34,279 nucleotides of DNA, from NCBI RefSeq assembly GCF_035306705.1, contig NZ_DATGNO010000059.1, positions 1-34,279 of the forward strand, given 5' to 3'. The translations under genes and the position numbers were made by a program. Below, in pieces: positions 15,433 through 23,602 of the stretch. How positions within the stretch are numbered: position 1 is the stretch's first letter; each line of letters begins with the position of its first letter. The notes beneath the pieces are model-generated. The model was not told the DNA's origin, did not search any database, and saw nothing but the letters and a program-made list of their open reading frames with translations. Source of the stretch: Xanthomarina sp035306705 (GTDB lineage: Bacteria > Bacteroidota > Bacteroidia > Flavobacteriales > Flavobacteriaceae).

Positions 15433-16308
15433 ATGAAGGATAAAAAAGTGTATTTAAAAGTTAAGGATCATTCTGTTTCTGGAGAGGAATTTCAATTAAT
15501 TAAAAATGAAATTTATGGTTTTCTAGAAACGGTTCCTCAACCAAATGAAACAGAACTTCCAGAATATTATAAAACTGAAGACTACATTTCTCATACAGAT
15601 TCCAAAAGAAATTTGTTTGAAAACGCATATCACTTGGTTAGGGAAATTTCATTAAAACGAAAACTAAAATTAATTAATTCGGTTTCGCTTCAAAATAAAC
15701 AAGAGGGGAATTCCAAAAACAGAACCCTTTTAGATGTAGGGTGTGGCACAGGCGATTTTTTGCAAACTGCTCAAAACGATCATTGGACTATTTCAGGAAT
15801 TGAACCAAACATACGGGCTAGAAAAATAGCCAACAAAAAAACCAAGGAAGCTGTTTTTGGAGTTGACCAACTTTTAAACTTTACAGAAAACAGTTTCGAT
15901 GTTATTACGCTTTGGCATGTATTGGAACATTTACCAAACTTAGAAAATCAGCTTTCTACTTTTAAACACTTATTGAAACCAGATGGTACGTTAATTATTG
16001 CTGTTCCAAATTATAAAAGTTACGACGCTTTGTATTATAAAAACTTTTGGGCGGCTTTTGATGCCCCAAGACATCTTTGGCATTTTGCAAAGGATTCTAT
16101 TTCGAAGTTGATGTTATCAAAGAATATGAAAGTTGTCGAAATTTTGCCCATGACTTTCGATTCATATTATGTAAGCATGCTTTCTGAGAAATATAAAAAG
16201 GGTTCTTTAAATATTTTTAATGCTTTTAGAATAGGATTTCTTTCAAATTTGAAAGCTAGGCGTTCTGGTGAATATTCTTCATTGATTTATGTGATAAAAA
16301 ACAAGTAA
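15433..16308 (+). CDS. Class I SAM-dependent methyltransferase
   Basis: A 291-residue protein from the ATG at 15433. The SAM-binding motif I is LLDVGCGTGDF (residues 99-109), followed by an acidic residue at the end of strand 2 (SGIEPN) and motif IV/post-motif VITLWHVLEHLPNL, which is the usual UbiE/Coq3-like methyltransferase_11/23 pattern. The substrate is unknown; the PRHLWHF segment resembles proteins linked to lipid or glycan methylation. The frame is open back to a GTG at 15364, but that stretch encodes the parS site and a non-conserved leader, so I prefer the internal ATG. The 225 bases after it hold a short GC-richer segment and the promoter of the next gene. Confidence 0.82.
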   Translation: MKDKKVYLKVKDHSVSGEEFQLIKNEIYGFLETVPQPNETELPEYYKTEDYISHTDSKRNLFENAYHLVREISLKRKLKLINSVSLQNKQEGNSKNRTLLDVGCGTGDFLQTAQNDHWTISGIEPNIRARKIANKKTKEAVFGVDQLLNFTENSFDVITLWHVLEHLPNLENQLSTFKHLLKPDGTLIIAVPNYKSYDALYYKNFWAAFDAPRHLWHFAKDSISKLMLSKNMKVVEILPMTFDSYYVSMLSEKYKKGSLNIFNAFRIGFLSNLKARRSGEYSSLIYVIKNK

Positions 16309-16504
16309 TTCTTCATTTAAAGCGATTATCTGATAGATTTTGGCTACAAACAAGGCTTTGCTACTAAATTTCCTGAAACGCTCGCAAAACGCAGCTAATA
16401 AAGTCGATTTCAATCGAGGCGTCTTATCATATACTTAATTTCAATAGATTATTTCTATATAATAAATTGTTGTATATTTTTTAACACTATATCCTTTACT
16501 TTTC

Positions 16505-16512
16505 TACATTTG
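16505..16512 (+). promoter_or_regulatory. Putative -7 box (TACATTTG) for the Skp-like gene
   Basis: Matches TAnnTTTG and ends 21 bases before the ATG at 16534. It overlaps the TTG at 16510, which argues against that codon as the start. No -33 TTG at proper distance. Confidence 0.5.
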
Positions 16513-16533
16513 CGCAAAATTAAAAAACAAGAA

Positions 16534-17046
16534 ATGAAAAACATAATTTTAGTTGCTTTAGCAATTGTTACTTTGGTTTCGTGCGACTCATCTTTAAAAA
16601 CAGGATTTGTTGATAACGGGGAACTCATTAATAAATATCAAGAGAAGATTGATATTGAGGCAAAATTCAAAACAAAAGTTGAAACCTTTCAAAAAAGAAC
16701 AGATAGTACTGGAAGAGCTTTCCAAATGGAAGCACAAGCTTTTCAAGAAAAGGCTCAAAAAATGACTGATGCTCAAGCACAACAAGAGTACCAAGTGTTG
16801 AGTCAAAAACAACAAATGCTACAACAACGCATTCAAGTTGAAGAGCAAGAAATTCAACAACAAAGTCAAGTTCAAATCGATTCTTTAATCTCTAAGGTTA
16901 AAAAATATGTAAAGGAGTACGGCGAGAAAAACGGTTACACTTATATTTTTGGCAGTAATGATGCTGGAAGTGTTATGTATGGAAAAGAGGAAAACGATTT
17001 AACAGAAACTATTTTAGAGGCATTAAATAACGACTATAAAAAGTAG
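16534..17046 (+). CDS. OmpH/Skp-like chaperone lipoprotein
   Basis: A 170-residue protein beginning with a lipoprotein signal peptide (KNIILVALAIV, lipobox LVSC with Cys17), followed by an OmpH/Skp-like domain. FVDNGELINKYQEKIDIEAKF matches the first strand and helix of Skp. A long Q/E/K-rich coiled coil (about 45-125) forms the tentacles, and YTYIFGSNDAGSVMYGKEENDLTETILEALN matches the closing part of the trimerisation body. Skp proteins hold unfolded outer-membrane proteins in the periplasm. The lipid anchor is unusual compared with soluble E. coli Skp but occurs in Bacteroidota paralogues. The start at 16534 is chosen because an upstream TTG lies inside the promoter box. Confidence 0.85.
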   Translation: MKNIILVALAIVTLVSCDSSLKTGFVDNGELINKYQEKIDIEAKFKTKVETFQKRTDSTGRAFQMEAQAFQEKAQKMTDAQAQQEYQVLSQKQQMLQQRIQVEEQEIQQQSQVQIDSLISKVKKYVKEYGEKNGYTYIFGSNDAGSVMYGKEENDLTETILEALNNDYKK

Positions 17047-17071
17047 TAGTTACTCGTCTTAAGCATTATTT

Positions 17072-17103
17072 AAAAACGCTAAACTTTTGTTTGGCGTTTT
17101 TTT
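17072..17103. terminator. Terminator between convergent Skp-like and lipid kinase genes
   Basis: A 13-bp stem with one G-U pair (AAAAACGCTAAAC with GTTTGGCGTTTTT), a TTTT loop and a T-run. The A-run on the left gives a T-run for the opposite strand too. Confidence 0.85.
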
Positions 17104-17105
17104 AT

Positions 17106-18026
17106 TTAGCAATAAAATGAAAATGCATTTTTAAGTATTGAAATTTGGATATTTCCAGTTCCAACTATTTCACCATCCGTTTCAATAAATGGTTGCTTAG
17201 TATCTAAAATTTCAATAGATATAGAATCCGCCTTAAAGGTTTCTACTTTTTTATGGTTTGTAATTTTACCATTAAAGAGCTTGGAAATGTTTTTAATAAT
17301 ATCCCTTTTACTAATATTTTTTGCAATACTAATATCAAACATGCCATCATACGGATTTGATGTATTTGTTAATTGCATGCCACCTCCAGCATATTTACCT
17401 ATTCCTACGATTATCATTAAGGTTTTAGACTCAATAACCTCTGAGTTTATAATTACCTTAGAATGAAAATTTTTAAATGAGAATAAACCTAAAAGCGCGC
17501 CAAAGAGATAAGCTATAGCTCCAAAATGTTTGTATTTATGAACTTTGCTAACTATATAACCATCGAAACCAACTCCCGCAAGATTTACAAAATATGTGGG
17601 CTGTTTATCCGCTTTTAAAAGCAGTAGTTTCCCGACATCTTGTTGTTTTAGGTTTCCGTTTTGTATAGTTTGAATGGCTTTCTCAAAATCAGTGGAAATA
17701 TAATGCGTTTTAACCCAATCGTTTCCCGTACCTATTGGAATAACACCCACATAAATTTCTGTGGACGGCACCTCTTTTTGAAGCATAATACCATTGGCCA
17801 TATTGTGTAAAGTACCATCTCCACCAATGCAGATAAAATATCTAAAACCCTGATTAATAGCTTCTTGAATCAACTCTGAGCTATGATTGGCATATTGAGT
17901 AAATGCAAATTCGAAATTAAATTGGTAACTTATTAGAAGTTTCTGAATTTCAGGCCATTTTTTCTTGCTAGAACCATTACCAGAAGTTGGATTGATAATA
18001 ACAAACCATGTTTTAGGGTTTGCCAT
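17106..18026 (-). CDS. Diacylglycerol kinase-family lipid kinase
   Basis: A 306-residue DAGK_cat protein (DgkB/YegS type) that phosphorylates diacylglycerol or a related lipid at the inner face of the membrane. Signature segments are WFVIINPTSGNGSSKK (N-terminal nucleotide-binding turn), ICIGGDGTLHNMANGIM (GGDGT at 68-72) and GVIPIGTGNDWVK. The C-terminal beta-sandwich carries VNLAGVGFDGYIVSKV and the closing ETDGEIVGTG. No membrane segment is predicted. The start lies 1 base after the holB stop, so the two genes are one transcription unit. The exact lipid substrate cannot be told from sequence. Confidence 0.9.
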   Translation of the reverse strand: MANPKTWFVIINPTSGNGSSKKKWPEIQKLLISYQFNFEFAFTQYANHSSELIQEAINQGFRYFICIGGDGTLHNMANGIMLQKEVPSTEIYVGVIPIGTGNDWVKTHYISTDFEKAIQTIQNGNLKQQDVGKLLLLKADKQPTYFVNLAGVGFDGYIVSKVHKYKHFGAIAYLFGALLGLFSFKNFHSKVIINSEVIESKTLMIIVGIGKYAGGGMQLTNTSNPYDGMFDISIAKNISKRDIIKNISKLFNGKITNHKKVETFKADSISIEILDTKQPFIETDGEIVGTGNIQISILKNAFSFYC

Positions 18027-18027
18027 T

Positions 18028-19182
18028 TTAATTGTCTTTTTTATGCAACAATCTTGTTAGCTTAATAGAGAGATCGGTTAGAATAATTTTAGAATTACCG
18101 TTGCGTTCAATATGATAAATAGCATCTTGAAGTTCTTGAGTAATTTCTAGAATATTATTTCCATGGACAAAAGGAGCGAATTTTTGTAATTCAAAACCCT
18201 TTGTTTTAGTTTCTATATAAACCAAATCGTTTGCTTGATAATTTAACAATAGTGCTTGTCTAAAAAGCACCATGCAAAATTGAAGAAATTGCTTTTGGGT
18301 TTCACGACCGGTTTTAGAAATATCTTCGCTCCATGAAATTAAATCGTGGATGGCAGCTTTATTTCCTTTGGCTTTAAACGCACTTCTAATCCAGAAAATA
18401 AACCAAGTTTCAAACGTAGTGTCTTCGCTATCATGATAGACTAAGTCGCAGGCTTTATTATAATTTCCATTTGCTTGAAGCGCAATTCTTGTGGCTATAG
18501 CATGCTCCAAATTAAAGTTTTTAATAAGTGCCTGTATAATTACATCTTCGGCTAAAGGAGGAAAGTGTAAAGCTTGGCATCTAGATCTAATGGTGCTTAT
18601 AATCTGTCCTTCATCTTCAGTAATTAGAATAAACACCGTTTTATTTGGTGGTTCTTCAATTAGTTTTAAAAGTTTATTGGCTGCTGCTGTATTCATTTTT
18701 TCAGCCATCCAGATAATCATCACTTTAAAACCACCTTCGAAAGATTTTAAGGAAAGGGACTTTACAACTTCAGTAGCTTCATCTACACCAATTTGTCCTT
18801 GTTTGTTATCAATACCAAGTTTTTTGTACCAATCGTATAAATTTCCGTAAGGCTGTTCACGCAATAATTCGCGCCATTCTTCCAAAAACAGATTGGAAAC
18901 AGGATGTTTTTTAACCTTGTCGGTTATCGCAACTGGAAAAGCGAAATGTAAGTCCGGATGAGAAAAATTCTTAAATTTGGTGTTGCAAGCTTCATTTCCA
19001 CCTGTATTTTCACCTTCAATATTTTTGCACAACAAGTATTGGGCATAAGCAATAGCCATGGCTAAGGTGCCCGAACCTTCTGGACCTACAAAAAGTTGCG
19101 CATGAGGTACGCGACCATTTTCAGCACTTTGGATTAAGTGGGTTTTTATATATTCCTGACCTAAAATTTCACTAAATAGCAT
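18028..19182 (-). CDS. holB: DNA polymerase III subunit delta' (clamp loader)
   Basis: A 384-residue AAA+ protein of the delta' type, part of the clamp loader that opens the sliding clamp. The N-terminus FSEILGQEYIKTHLIQSAENGRVPHAQLFVGPEGSG is typical. The Walker A position reads GPEGSGTLAMA (33-43), lacking the P-loop lysine, as expected for delta', which does not hydrolyse ATP. Later features are the sensor segment MIIWMAEKMNTAAANKLLKLIEEPP and the Arg-finger-like SRCQ (ISTIRSRCQALHFPP). The zinc-binding cysteines of E. coli delta' are incomplete (C-K-N...C-N-T). It heads the unit with the lipid kinase. The -7-type box TATCTTTG lies only 4 bases before the ATG, implying a near-leaderless transcript. 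Confidence 0.92.
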   Translation of the reverse strand: MLFSEILGQEYIKTHLIQSAENGRVPHAQLFVGPEGSGTLAMAIAYAQYLLCKNIEGENTGGNEACNTKFKNFSHPDLHFAFPVAITDKVKKHPVSNLFLEEWRELLREQPYGNLYDWYKKLGIDNKQGQIGVDEATEVVKSLSLKSFEGGFKVMIIWMAEKMNTAAANKLLKLIEEPPNKTVFILITEDEGQIISTIRSRCQALHFPPLAEDVIIQALIKNFNLEHAIATRIALQANGNYNKACDLVYHDSEDTTFETWFIFWIRSAFKAKGNKAAIHDLISWSEDISKTGRETQKQFLQFCMVLFRQALLLNYQANDLVYIETKTKGFELQKFAPFVHGNNILEITQELQDAIYHIERNGNSKIILTDLSIKLTRLLHKKDN

Positions 19183-19186
19183 GCAG

Positions 19187-19194
19187 CAAAGATA
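19187..19194 (-). promoter_or_regulatory. Putative -7 box (TATCTTTG) for holB
   Basis: Minus-strand match to TAnnTTTG only 4 bases before the ATG. If used, the transcript would be leaderless or nearly so. No -33 element is seen. Confidence 0.35.
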
Positions 19195-19228
19195 AAAGAA
19201 TTCGGCTCTTTCTTTGAAATGAAAAATT

Positions 19229-19236
19229 TATATTTG
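19229..19236 (+). promoter_or_regulatory. Putative -7 box (TATATTTG) for pgk
   Basis: Matches TAnnTTTG, 19 bases before the pgk ATG. The nearest TTTG is only 12 bases upstream, so the -33 element is unclear. Confidence 0.45.
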
Positions 19237-19255
19237 TCTTTTAAAATCCAATCTT

Positions 19256-20446
19256 ATGAAAACACTGAATGACTTCAATTTTAAAAATAAAAAAGCACTT
19301 ATACGCGTCGATTTTAATGTGCCATTAAATGACGGTTTTAAAGTAACTGATGATACAAGAATTAAATCGGCCAAACCAAGCATTATTAAAATTTTGGAAG
19401 ATGGTGGAAGCTGTATTTTAATGTCGCACTTAGGAAGACCAAAAGACAAAGAAAGTGAGTTCTCCTTGAAACATATAGTAGATAGGGTAGAAGATATTAT
19501 GGGAGTCGAAGTTAAATTTGCCTCAAATTGTATAGGTGAAGAAGCGCAAAATGCAGTGAATAATTTAGAAGCTGGTCAGATTTTATTATTGGAAAATTTA
19601 CGATATCATAAAGAAGAAGAAGCAGGAGATGAAACTTTTGCCAAAGAACTTGCAACTTTGGGAGATATTTATGTAAACGATGCCTTTGGGACAGCACATA
19701 GAGCCCATGCATCAACTTCAGTGATTGCGCAGTTTTTTCCGGAGAAAAAATGTTTTGGTTATTTAATGGAACAAGAAATTAAAAGCATTGCTAAAGTTAT
19801 GCAAACAGGTGAAAAACCAGTTTGTGCTATTCTTGGAGGTGCCAAAGTATCTTCTAAAATTACTATAATCGATAATATTTTAGATAAAATAGACCATTTA
19901 ATTATAGGAGGAGGAATGACCTTTACTTTTATAAAAGCTCAAGGCGGTAAGATTGGAAATTCGCTTGTGGAAGATGATAAACTAACATTAGCTAAGGAGA
20001 TTTTAGAAAAAGCCAAAGCAAAAAATGTAGAAGTTCATTTACCTATAGATGCTATAATTGCTGATGCTTTTAGTAACGATGCCCGGACAAATACTTGCGA
20101 TGTCGATAAAATTCCAGATGGCTGGATGGGTCTAGACATAGGGCCTAATACCGAAGCACTTTTTGCTCAAGTTGTTTTAAAGTCTAAAACTATTTTATGG
20201 AACGGACCTTTAGGAGTTTTCGAAATGCCAAACTTTGCCAAAGGAACGATTGCTTTAGGTTATGCCATTGCAGAGGCTACTGAAAATGGAGCTTTTTCTT
20301 TAGTAGGAGGAGGAGACTCGGTAGCAGCTGTTAAACAATTTGGTTTTGAGAATAAAGTAAGTTATGTTAGCACCGGCGGAGGCGCTATGCTAGAGAGCCT
20401 TGAAGGAAAAACCCTTCCAGGAATAGCGGCTATTCTAGAAAATTAA
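19256..20446 (+). CDS. pgk: Phosphoglycerate kinase
   Basis: A 396-residue glycolytic enzyme that transfers phosphate from 1,3-bisphosphoglycerate to ADP. The family blocks are all present: IRVDFNVPLND (residues 16-26), SHLGRPK, LLENLRYHKEEE, GTAHRAHAST, the central AILGGAKVSSKI, GPNTEALFA, WNGPLGVFEMPNFAKGT and SLVGGGDSVAAV near residue 350. Length is standard and no key segment is missing. It is divergent from holB with a 73-base gap and carries its own -7 box. No other glycolytic gene is adjacent. Confidence 0.98.
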   Translation: MKTLNDFNFKNKKALIRVDFNVPLNDGFKVTDDTRIKSAKPSIIKILEDGGSCILMSHLGRPKDKESEFSLKHIVDRVEDIMGVEVKFASNCIGEEAQNAVNNLEAGQILLLENLRYHKEEEAGDETFAKELATLGDIYVNDAFGTAHRAHASTSVIAQFFPEKKCFGYLMEQEIKSIAKVMQTGEKPVCAILGGAKVSSKITIIDNILDKIDHLIIGGGMTFTFIKAQGGKIGNSLVEDDKLTLAKEILEKAKAKNVEVHLPIDAIIADAFSNDARTNTCDVDKIPDGWMGLDIGPNTEALFAQVVLKSKTILWNGPLGVFEMPNFAKGTIALGYAIAEATENGAFSLVGGGDSVAAVKQFGFENKVSYVSTGGGAMLESLEGKTLPGIAAILEN

Positions 20447-20551
20447 AAGTCCCAAATCAAAATATGATAAGTATTAAAGGTTTTATAATTAATTGTAGTT
20501 AAGCACGAAATAAACTATTAAGTCGTTTATCATATTTAAACAAGAAACAAA

Positions 20552-22138
20552 ATGTATTTAAATAGAATCTGTAGCTTTTTATTATTGTTTAGTGTGAGTA
20601 TTTCTTATGCTCAAGACTCTTTGAAAGTTAAAAAACTAAATGAAAATTTGAACAAAGCAGAGTTGGCTGAAATTGAAAATTATGTCGTTGATACCATTAT
20701 AGATGGAAAAAATCATTACATAAAAAAAATTGATGCCATTCCTAGATTATCAGAATTAGATCCTCTTCAAGATATAGAACTAGCTTCAGAATTTGATAAA
20801 AAATGGTTTGACGAATTATATAACAACACCTTATTTGATACCATTTATAAAACGGTTTCAGATTTGGATTATAAGCTTGTTGAATACCCAGAATTAACAA
20901 CAGATACCCTAAAAGCCAGACTTGCCAGGTTAAATGCTAGAACGCCATTTAATGTGGAATATAATGCATCCTTGGAAAGCGTGATTAAAAATTTCTTGAA
21001 AAATCGAAGAGGTTATTTTGAACGCATTATGGGTTTGAGTGCCTTTTATTTCCCCATGTTTGAGCGTGAATTGGACGCATATAACATTCCTTTAGAAATG
21101 AAATATTTGGCCATCGTGGAATCCGCTTTAAATCCTAGGGCGAAATCTCGGGTTGGGGCAACAGGTTTATGGCAATTTATGTATGCAACCGGAAAACAGT
21201 ATGGCCTGGAAGTTAGCAGCTATGTGGATGAACGTAGCGATCCCATAAAATCTACTACTACAGCAGCTGTATATTTATCAAAACTTTACGAAATTTTTGG
21301 TGATTGGGATTTAGCTTTGGCAGCTTATAATTCTGGTCCTGGAAACGTATCTAAAGCAATTAGACGTTCTGGTGGATATGAAAACTATTGGAACATTCGT
21401 CATAATTTACCTAGGGAAACTGCTGGATATGTACCTGCATTTTTAGCAACAATGTATATTTTTGAATATGCCGAAGAACATGGATTTGTGTCTGAAAGAC
21501 CTATGTTTCATGGCTTCGAAACAGACACGATAAGAGTAAAACAAATGATAAGTCTGGATCAAGTTTCTGAAGCTACCCAATTACCTATCGAGCAATTACA
21601 GTTTCTCAATCCGTCTTATAAATTAGATATTATTCCTGTTGTCGAAAACAAGAATTATTATTTAAGGCTACCTCGCACATCGATAGGAACGTTTGTGGCA
21701 AATGAATCCACTATTTATCAATCTGCCAAAGCCGAATTAGATGCTCGAGAAAAGCCCTTGCCACAATTCTTTGAATCTAAGTCTAAAATTACTTATCGCG
21801 TAAAAAGTGGGGATAATCTAGGTTTTATAGCTAGAAAATATGATGTTCGTGTGAGTCAAATAAAACAATGGAATGGATTGCGAAGCAATAATATTAATAT
21901 TGGGCAACGTTTAACTATTTATCCAAGAAATCCAGTAGTCTCACAACAAACAAGTAATACCCCAGTAAAAACAACTACATCTGGGAGCCAAAAAGTATAT
22001 ACAGTGCAAAGTGGTGACTCACTTTGGAGCATTTCACAAAAATTTCCTGGAGTTTCTGTTCAAAATATTCGAGATTGGAACGATATTAGTGGCAGTAATC
22101 TAAAGCCTGGAACGAAACTTAAAGTTTCTAAAGGCTAA
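20552..22138 (+). CDS. MltD-like lytic transglycosylase with two LysM domains
   Basis: A 528-residue secreted cell-wall enzyme with a signal peptide (about 1-20, ending SYAQ). The SLT transglycosylase domain covers about residues 165-310; the catalytic glutamate is E190 in YLAIVESALNP, followed by GATGLWQFM, and AAYNSGPGNV is the usual later motif. Two LysM peptidoglycan-binding modules follow, about 412-456 (YRVKSGDNLGFIARKYDV) and 481-526 (YTVQSGDSLWSISQKFPG). This order matches membrane-bound lytic transglycosylase D, which cleaves glycan strands to form 1,6-anhydro-muropeptides. It lacks a lipobox, so it is probably periplasmic. A DUF4837 lipoprotein follows after 112 bases holding a stem-loop. 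Confidence 0.93.
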   Translation: MYLNRICSFLLLFSVSISYAQDSLKVKKLNENLNKAELAEIENYVVDTIIDGKNHYIKKIDAIPRLSELDPLQDIELASEFDKKWFDELYNNTLFDTIYKTVSDLDYKLVEYPELTTDTLKARLARLNARTPFNVEYNASLESVIKNFLKNRRGYFERIMGLSAFYFPMFERELDAYNIPLEMKYLAIVESALNPRAKSRVGATGLWQFMYATGKQYGLEVSSYVDERSDPIKSTTTAAVYLSKLYEIFGDWDLALAAYNSGPGNVSKAIRRSGGYENYWNIRHNLPRETAGYVPAFLATMYIFEYAEEHGFVSERPMFHGFETDTIRVKQMISLDQVSEATQLPIEQLQFLNPSYKLDIIPVVENKNYYLRLPRTSIGTFVANESTIYQSAKAELDAREKPLPQFFESKSKITYRVKSGDNLGFIARKYDVRVSQIKQWNGLRSNNINIGQRLTIYPRNPVVSQQTSNTPVKTTTSGSQKVYTVQSGDSLWSISQKFPGVSVQNIRDWNDISGSNLKPGTKLKVSKG

Positions 22139-22176
22139 ACTTTAATTATAACCAATTAAACTAGGGATTTTACAAG

Positions 22177-22219
22177 TACAATAGCCTTCTTGGCACATTA
22201 TTATTCGATGGCTATTGTA
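22177..22219 (+). other. Stem-loop between the transglycosylase and DUF4837 genes
   Basis: A perfect 10-bp inverted repeat (TACAATAGCC with GGCTATTGTA) with a 23-base loop. No T-run follows, so it is not a standard terminator. Its role is unknown; an RNA stability or processing element is possible. Confidence 0.4.
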
Positions 22220-22250
22220 TGTGAATTCGTGCATTAAAACTTTTTAACCA

Positions 22251-23228
22251 ATGAAACAAACTCTGTTATTATTTTCGTTTTTACTTGTATTAAGTTGTGG
22301 TAACAACTCAGGTTCCAATCAAAAACTCTTACCTGATTCTTCAGGAAATATCAATCACTTATCTGTTGTTATAGATAACGATTTATGGGAAGGATCTGTA
22401 GGCGAGACCATAAGAAATACACTTGCAGCCCCAGTCGATGGTTTGCCTCAAGATGAACCATTATTCGCCATGAGCCAGATTCCTCCAGTTGTTTTTAGTG
22501 GTTTTGCAACCAAGAACAGAACTGTTTTTAAGGTAGTAAAGGGAGGCGAAGCTTCGGTAAAAATATTGTCAAATGTTTATGCCCAGCCACAAAAAGTTAT
22601 TTTGGTTTCCGGAAAAACAGACAAAGACATCATTGATCAGATAGAAGCTAATTCACAAAAAATTATAGCGGCATTAAAAAGCGAGGAAATAAAAGAAAAA
22701 CAAAGACGTATTTCTTTATCGCTTCACAATAGCAGTAGTATTGAAGAAAAATTAGGCATAAGCATTAAGTTTCCTTCGGCATATAGAATAGCCAAGGAAG
22801 AAGATCATTTTTATTGGATTAGAAAGGATATAACTACGGGAACAACCAATTTAATGATTTTTGAATTGCCCTTTAATGCCATTAAAAAAGGAGATAGTTT
22901 AGTGGATCAAATTATTAAGTTGAGAGATTCTATTGGGAAAGTTCATATTCCAGGACCCACTGAAGATTCTTTCATGATAACTGAAGAAGCTTATGCTCCA
23001 GCCGTTTTTGAAACTATTATAGATAATAAACCAGCGATTGAGACAAAAGGTCTGTGGGATGTGAAAAATGCTTTTATGTCTGGCCCTTTTATTAATTATG
23101 TCATTGAAGATAAAATTAATAACAGGTTACTGGTTATAGAGGGATTTGCCTTTGCACCATCAGTAGAAAAACGAGACTATATGTTTGAGTTGGAAGCAAT
23201 AATTAAATCGCTTAAAATTAAAGATTAA
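22251..23228 (+). CDS. DUF4837-family lipoprotein
   Basis: A 325-residue lipoprotein (signal with lipobox LVLSC, Cys16) of the DUF4837 type found in Bacteroidota. The first part (LSVVIDNDLWEGSVGETIRNTLAAPVDGLPQDEPLF) and the later helices and strands (SIKFPSAYRIAKEEDHFYWIRKD, AFMSGPFINYVIEDKINNRLLVIEGFAFAP) follow the family pattern. Function is unknown. The residues after Cys16 (GNNSGSNQK) lack the acidic run seen in the lipoprotein at 2067-2606, so retention on the periplasmic side is likely. It sits in a set of envelope genes (transglycosylase, TatA, M23 peptidase) and ends at a very strong hairpin. Confidence 0.82.
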   Translation: MKQTLLLFSFLLVLSCGNNSGSNQKLLPDSSGNINHLSVVIDNDLWEGSVGETIRNTLAAPVDGLPQDEPLFAMSQIPPVVFSGFATKNRTVFKVVKGGEASVKILSNVYAQPQKVILVSGKTDKDIIDQIEANSQKIIAALKSEEIKEKQRRISLSLHNSSSIEEKLGISIKFPSAYRIAKEEDHFYWIRKDITTGTTNLMIFELPFNAIKKGDSLVDQIIKLRDSIGKVHIPGPTEDSFMITEEAYAPAVFETIIDNKPAIETKGLWDVKNAFMSGPFINYVIEDKINNRLLVIEGFAFAPSVEKRDYMFELEAIIKSLKIKD

Positions 23229-23250
23229 ATTTAGGTCGTTTCAAGTCACA

Positions 23251-23285
23251 AAAAAACCCAACATAGATGTTATGTTGGGTTTTTT
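23251..23285. terminator. Bidirectional terminator between DUF4837 and tatA
   Basis: A perfect 15-bp stem (AAAAAACCCAACATA with its complement) and a 5-base loop, T-rich on both strands. Confidence 0.9.
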
Positions 23286-23302
23286 CATGTTACAAAAGAA
23301 TC

Positions 23303-23485
23303 TTATTCTTTAGATTCTTTTGTTTTATCTTCTTCTTTACTAGCGTCTTTAAATTCCTTAATGCCGCTTCCTAAGCCACGCATTAATTCTGGAATCTTTT
23401 TTCCACCAAATAATAATAACACAATAACAACAATAAGTGCTATTTGCCATGGTCCAATTGCTAACGGTAGGATATATAAACTCAT
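23303..23485 (-). CDS. tatA: Twin-arginine translocase subunit TatA/TatE
   Basis: A 60-residue protein with one N-terminal membrane helix (about 12-28), then the amphipathic helix and charged tail of TatA/Hcf106 proteins. The hinge and helix motif FGGKKIPELMRGLGSGIKEFKDA is diagnostic. TatA forms the pore that moves folded proteins across the inner membrane with TatC. No tatC is adjacent. The gene is single, with a TAACTTTG box 20 bases before its start and a strong terminator downstream. TatA versus TatB cannot be separated fully, but the short length favours TatA/E. Confidence 0.93.
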   Translation of the reverse strand: MSLYILPLAIGPWQIALIVVIVLLLFGGKKIPELMRGLGSGIKEFKDASKEEDKTKESKE

Positions 23486-23504
23486 ATAGATTTATTTTAA
23501 AACG

Positions 23505-23512
23505 CAAAGTTA
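23505..23512 (-). promoter_or_regulatory. Putative -7 box (TAACTTTG) for tatA
   Basis: Minus-strand match to TAnnTTTG, 19 bases before the tatA ATG. No -33 TTG at normal distance. Confidence 0.42.
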
Positions 23513-23586
23513 ATAATTAAAGTTTAATTATATCGTTTTAACAAGAACTTTAGCATATTGCACATCGGCTACTGAGATATTTTATT

Positions 23587-23594
23587 TAATTTTG
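23587..23594 (+). promoter_or_regulatory. Putative -7 box (TAATTTTG) for the M23 peptidase gene
   Basis: Matches TAnnTTTG and ends 8 bases before the ATG, implying a very short leader. A TTG lies 26 bases upstream, at the long end. Confidence 0.4.
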
Positions 23595-23602
23595 TTAGCA
23601 GA

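Noticed and set aside
16510..16533. TTG start giving an 8-residue longer Skp-like protein
   Set aside because: The codon lies inside the TACATTTG promoter box, and the longer N-terminus would spoil the lipoprotein signal peptide.
18491..18850. 119-residue plus-strand ORF opposite holB
   Set aside because: Antisense shadow of a well-recognised delta' coding region; no independent signals.
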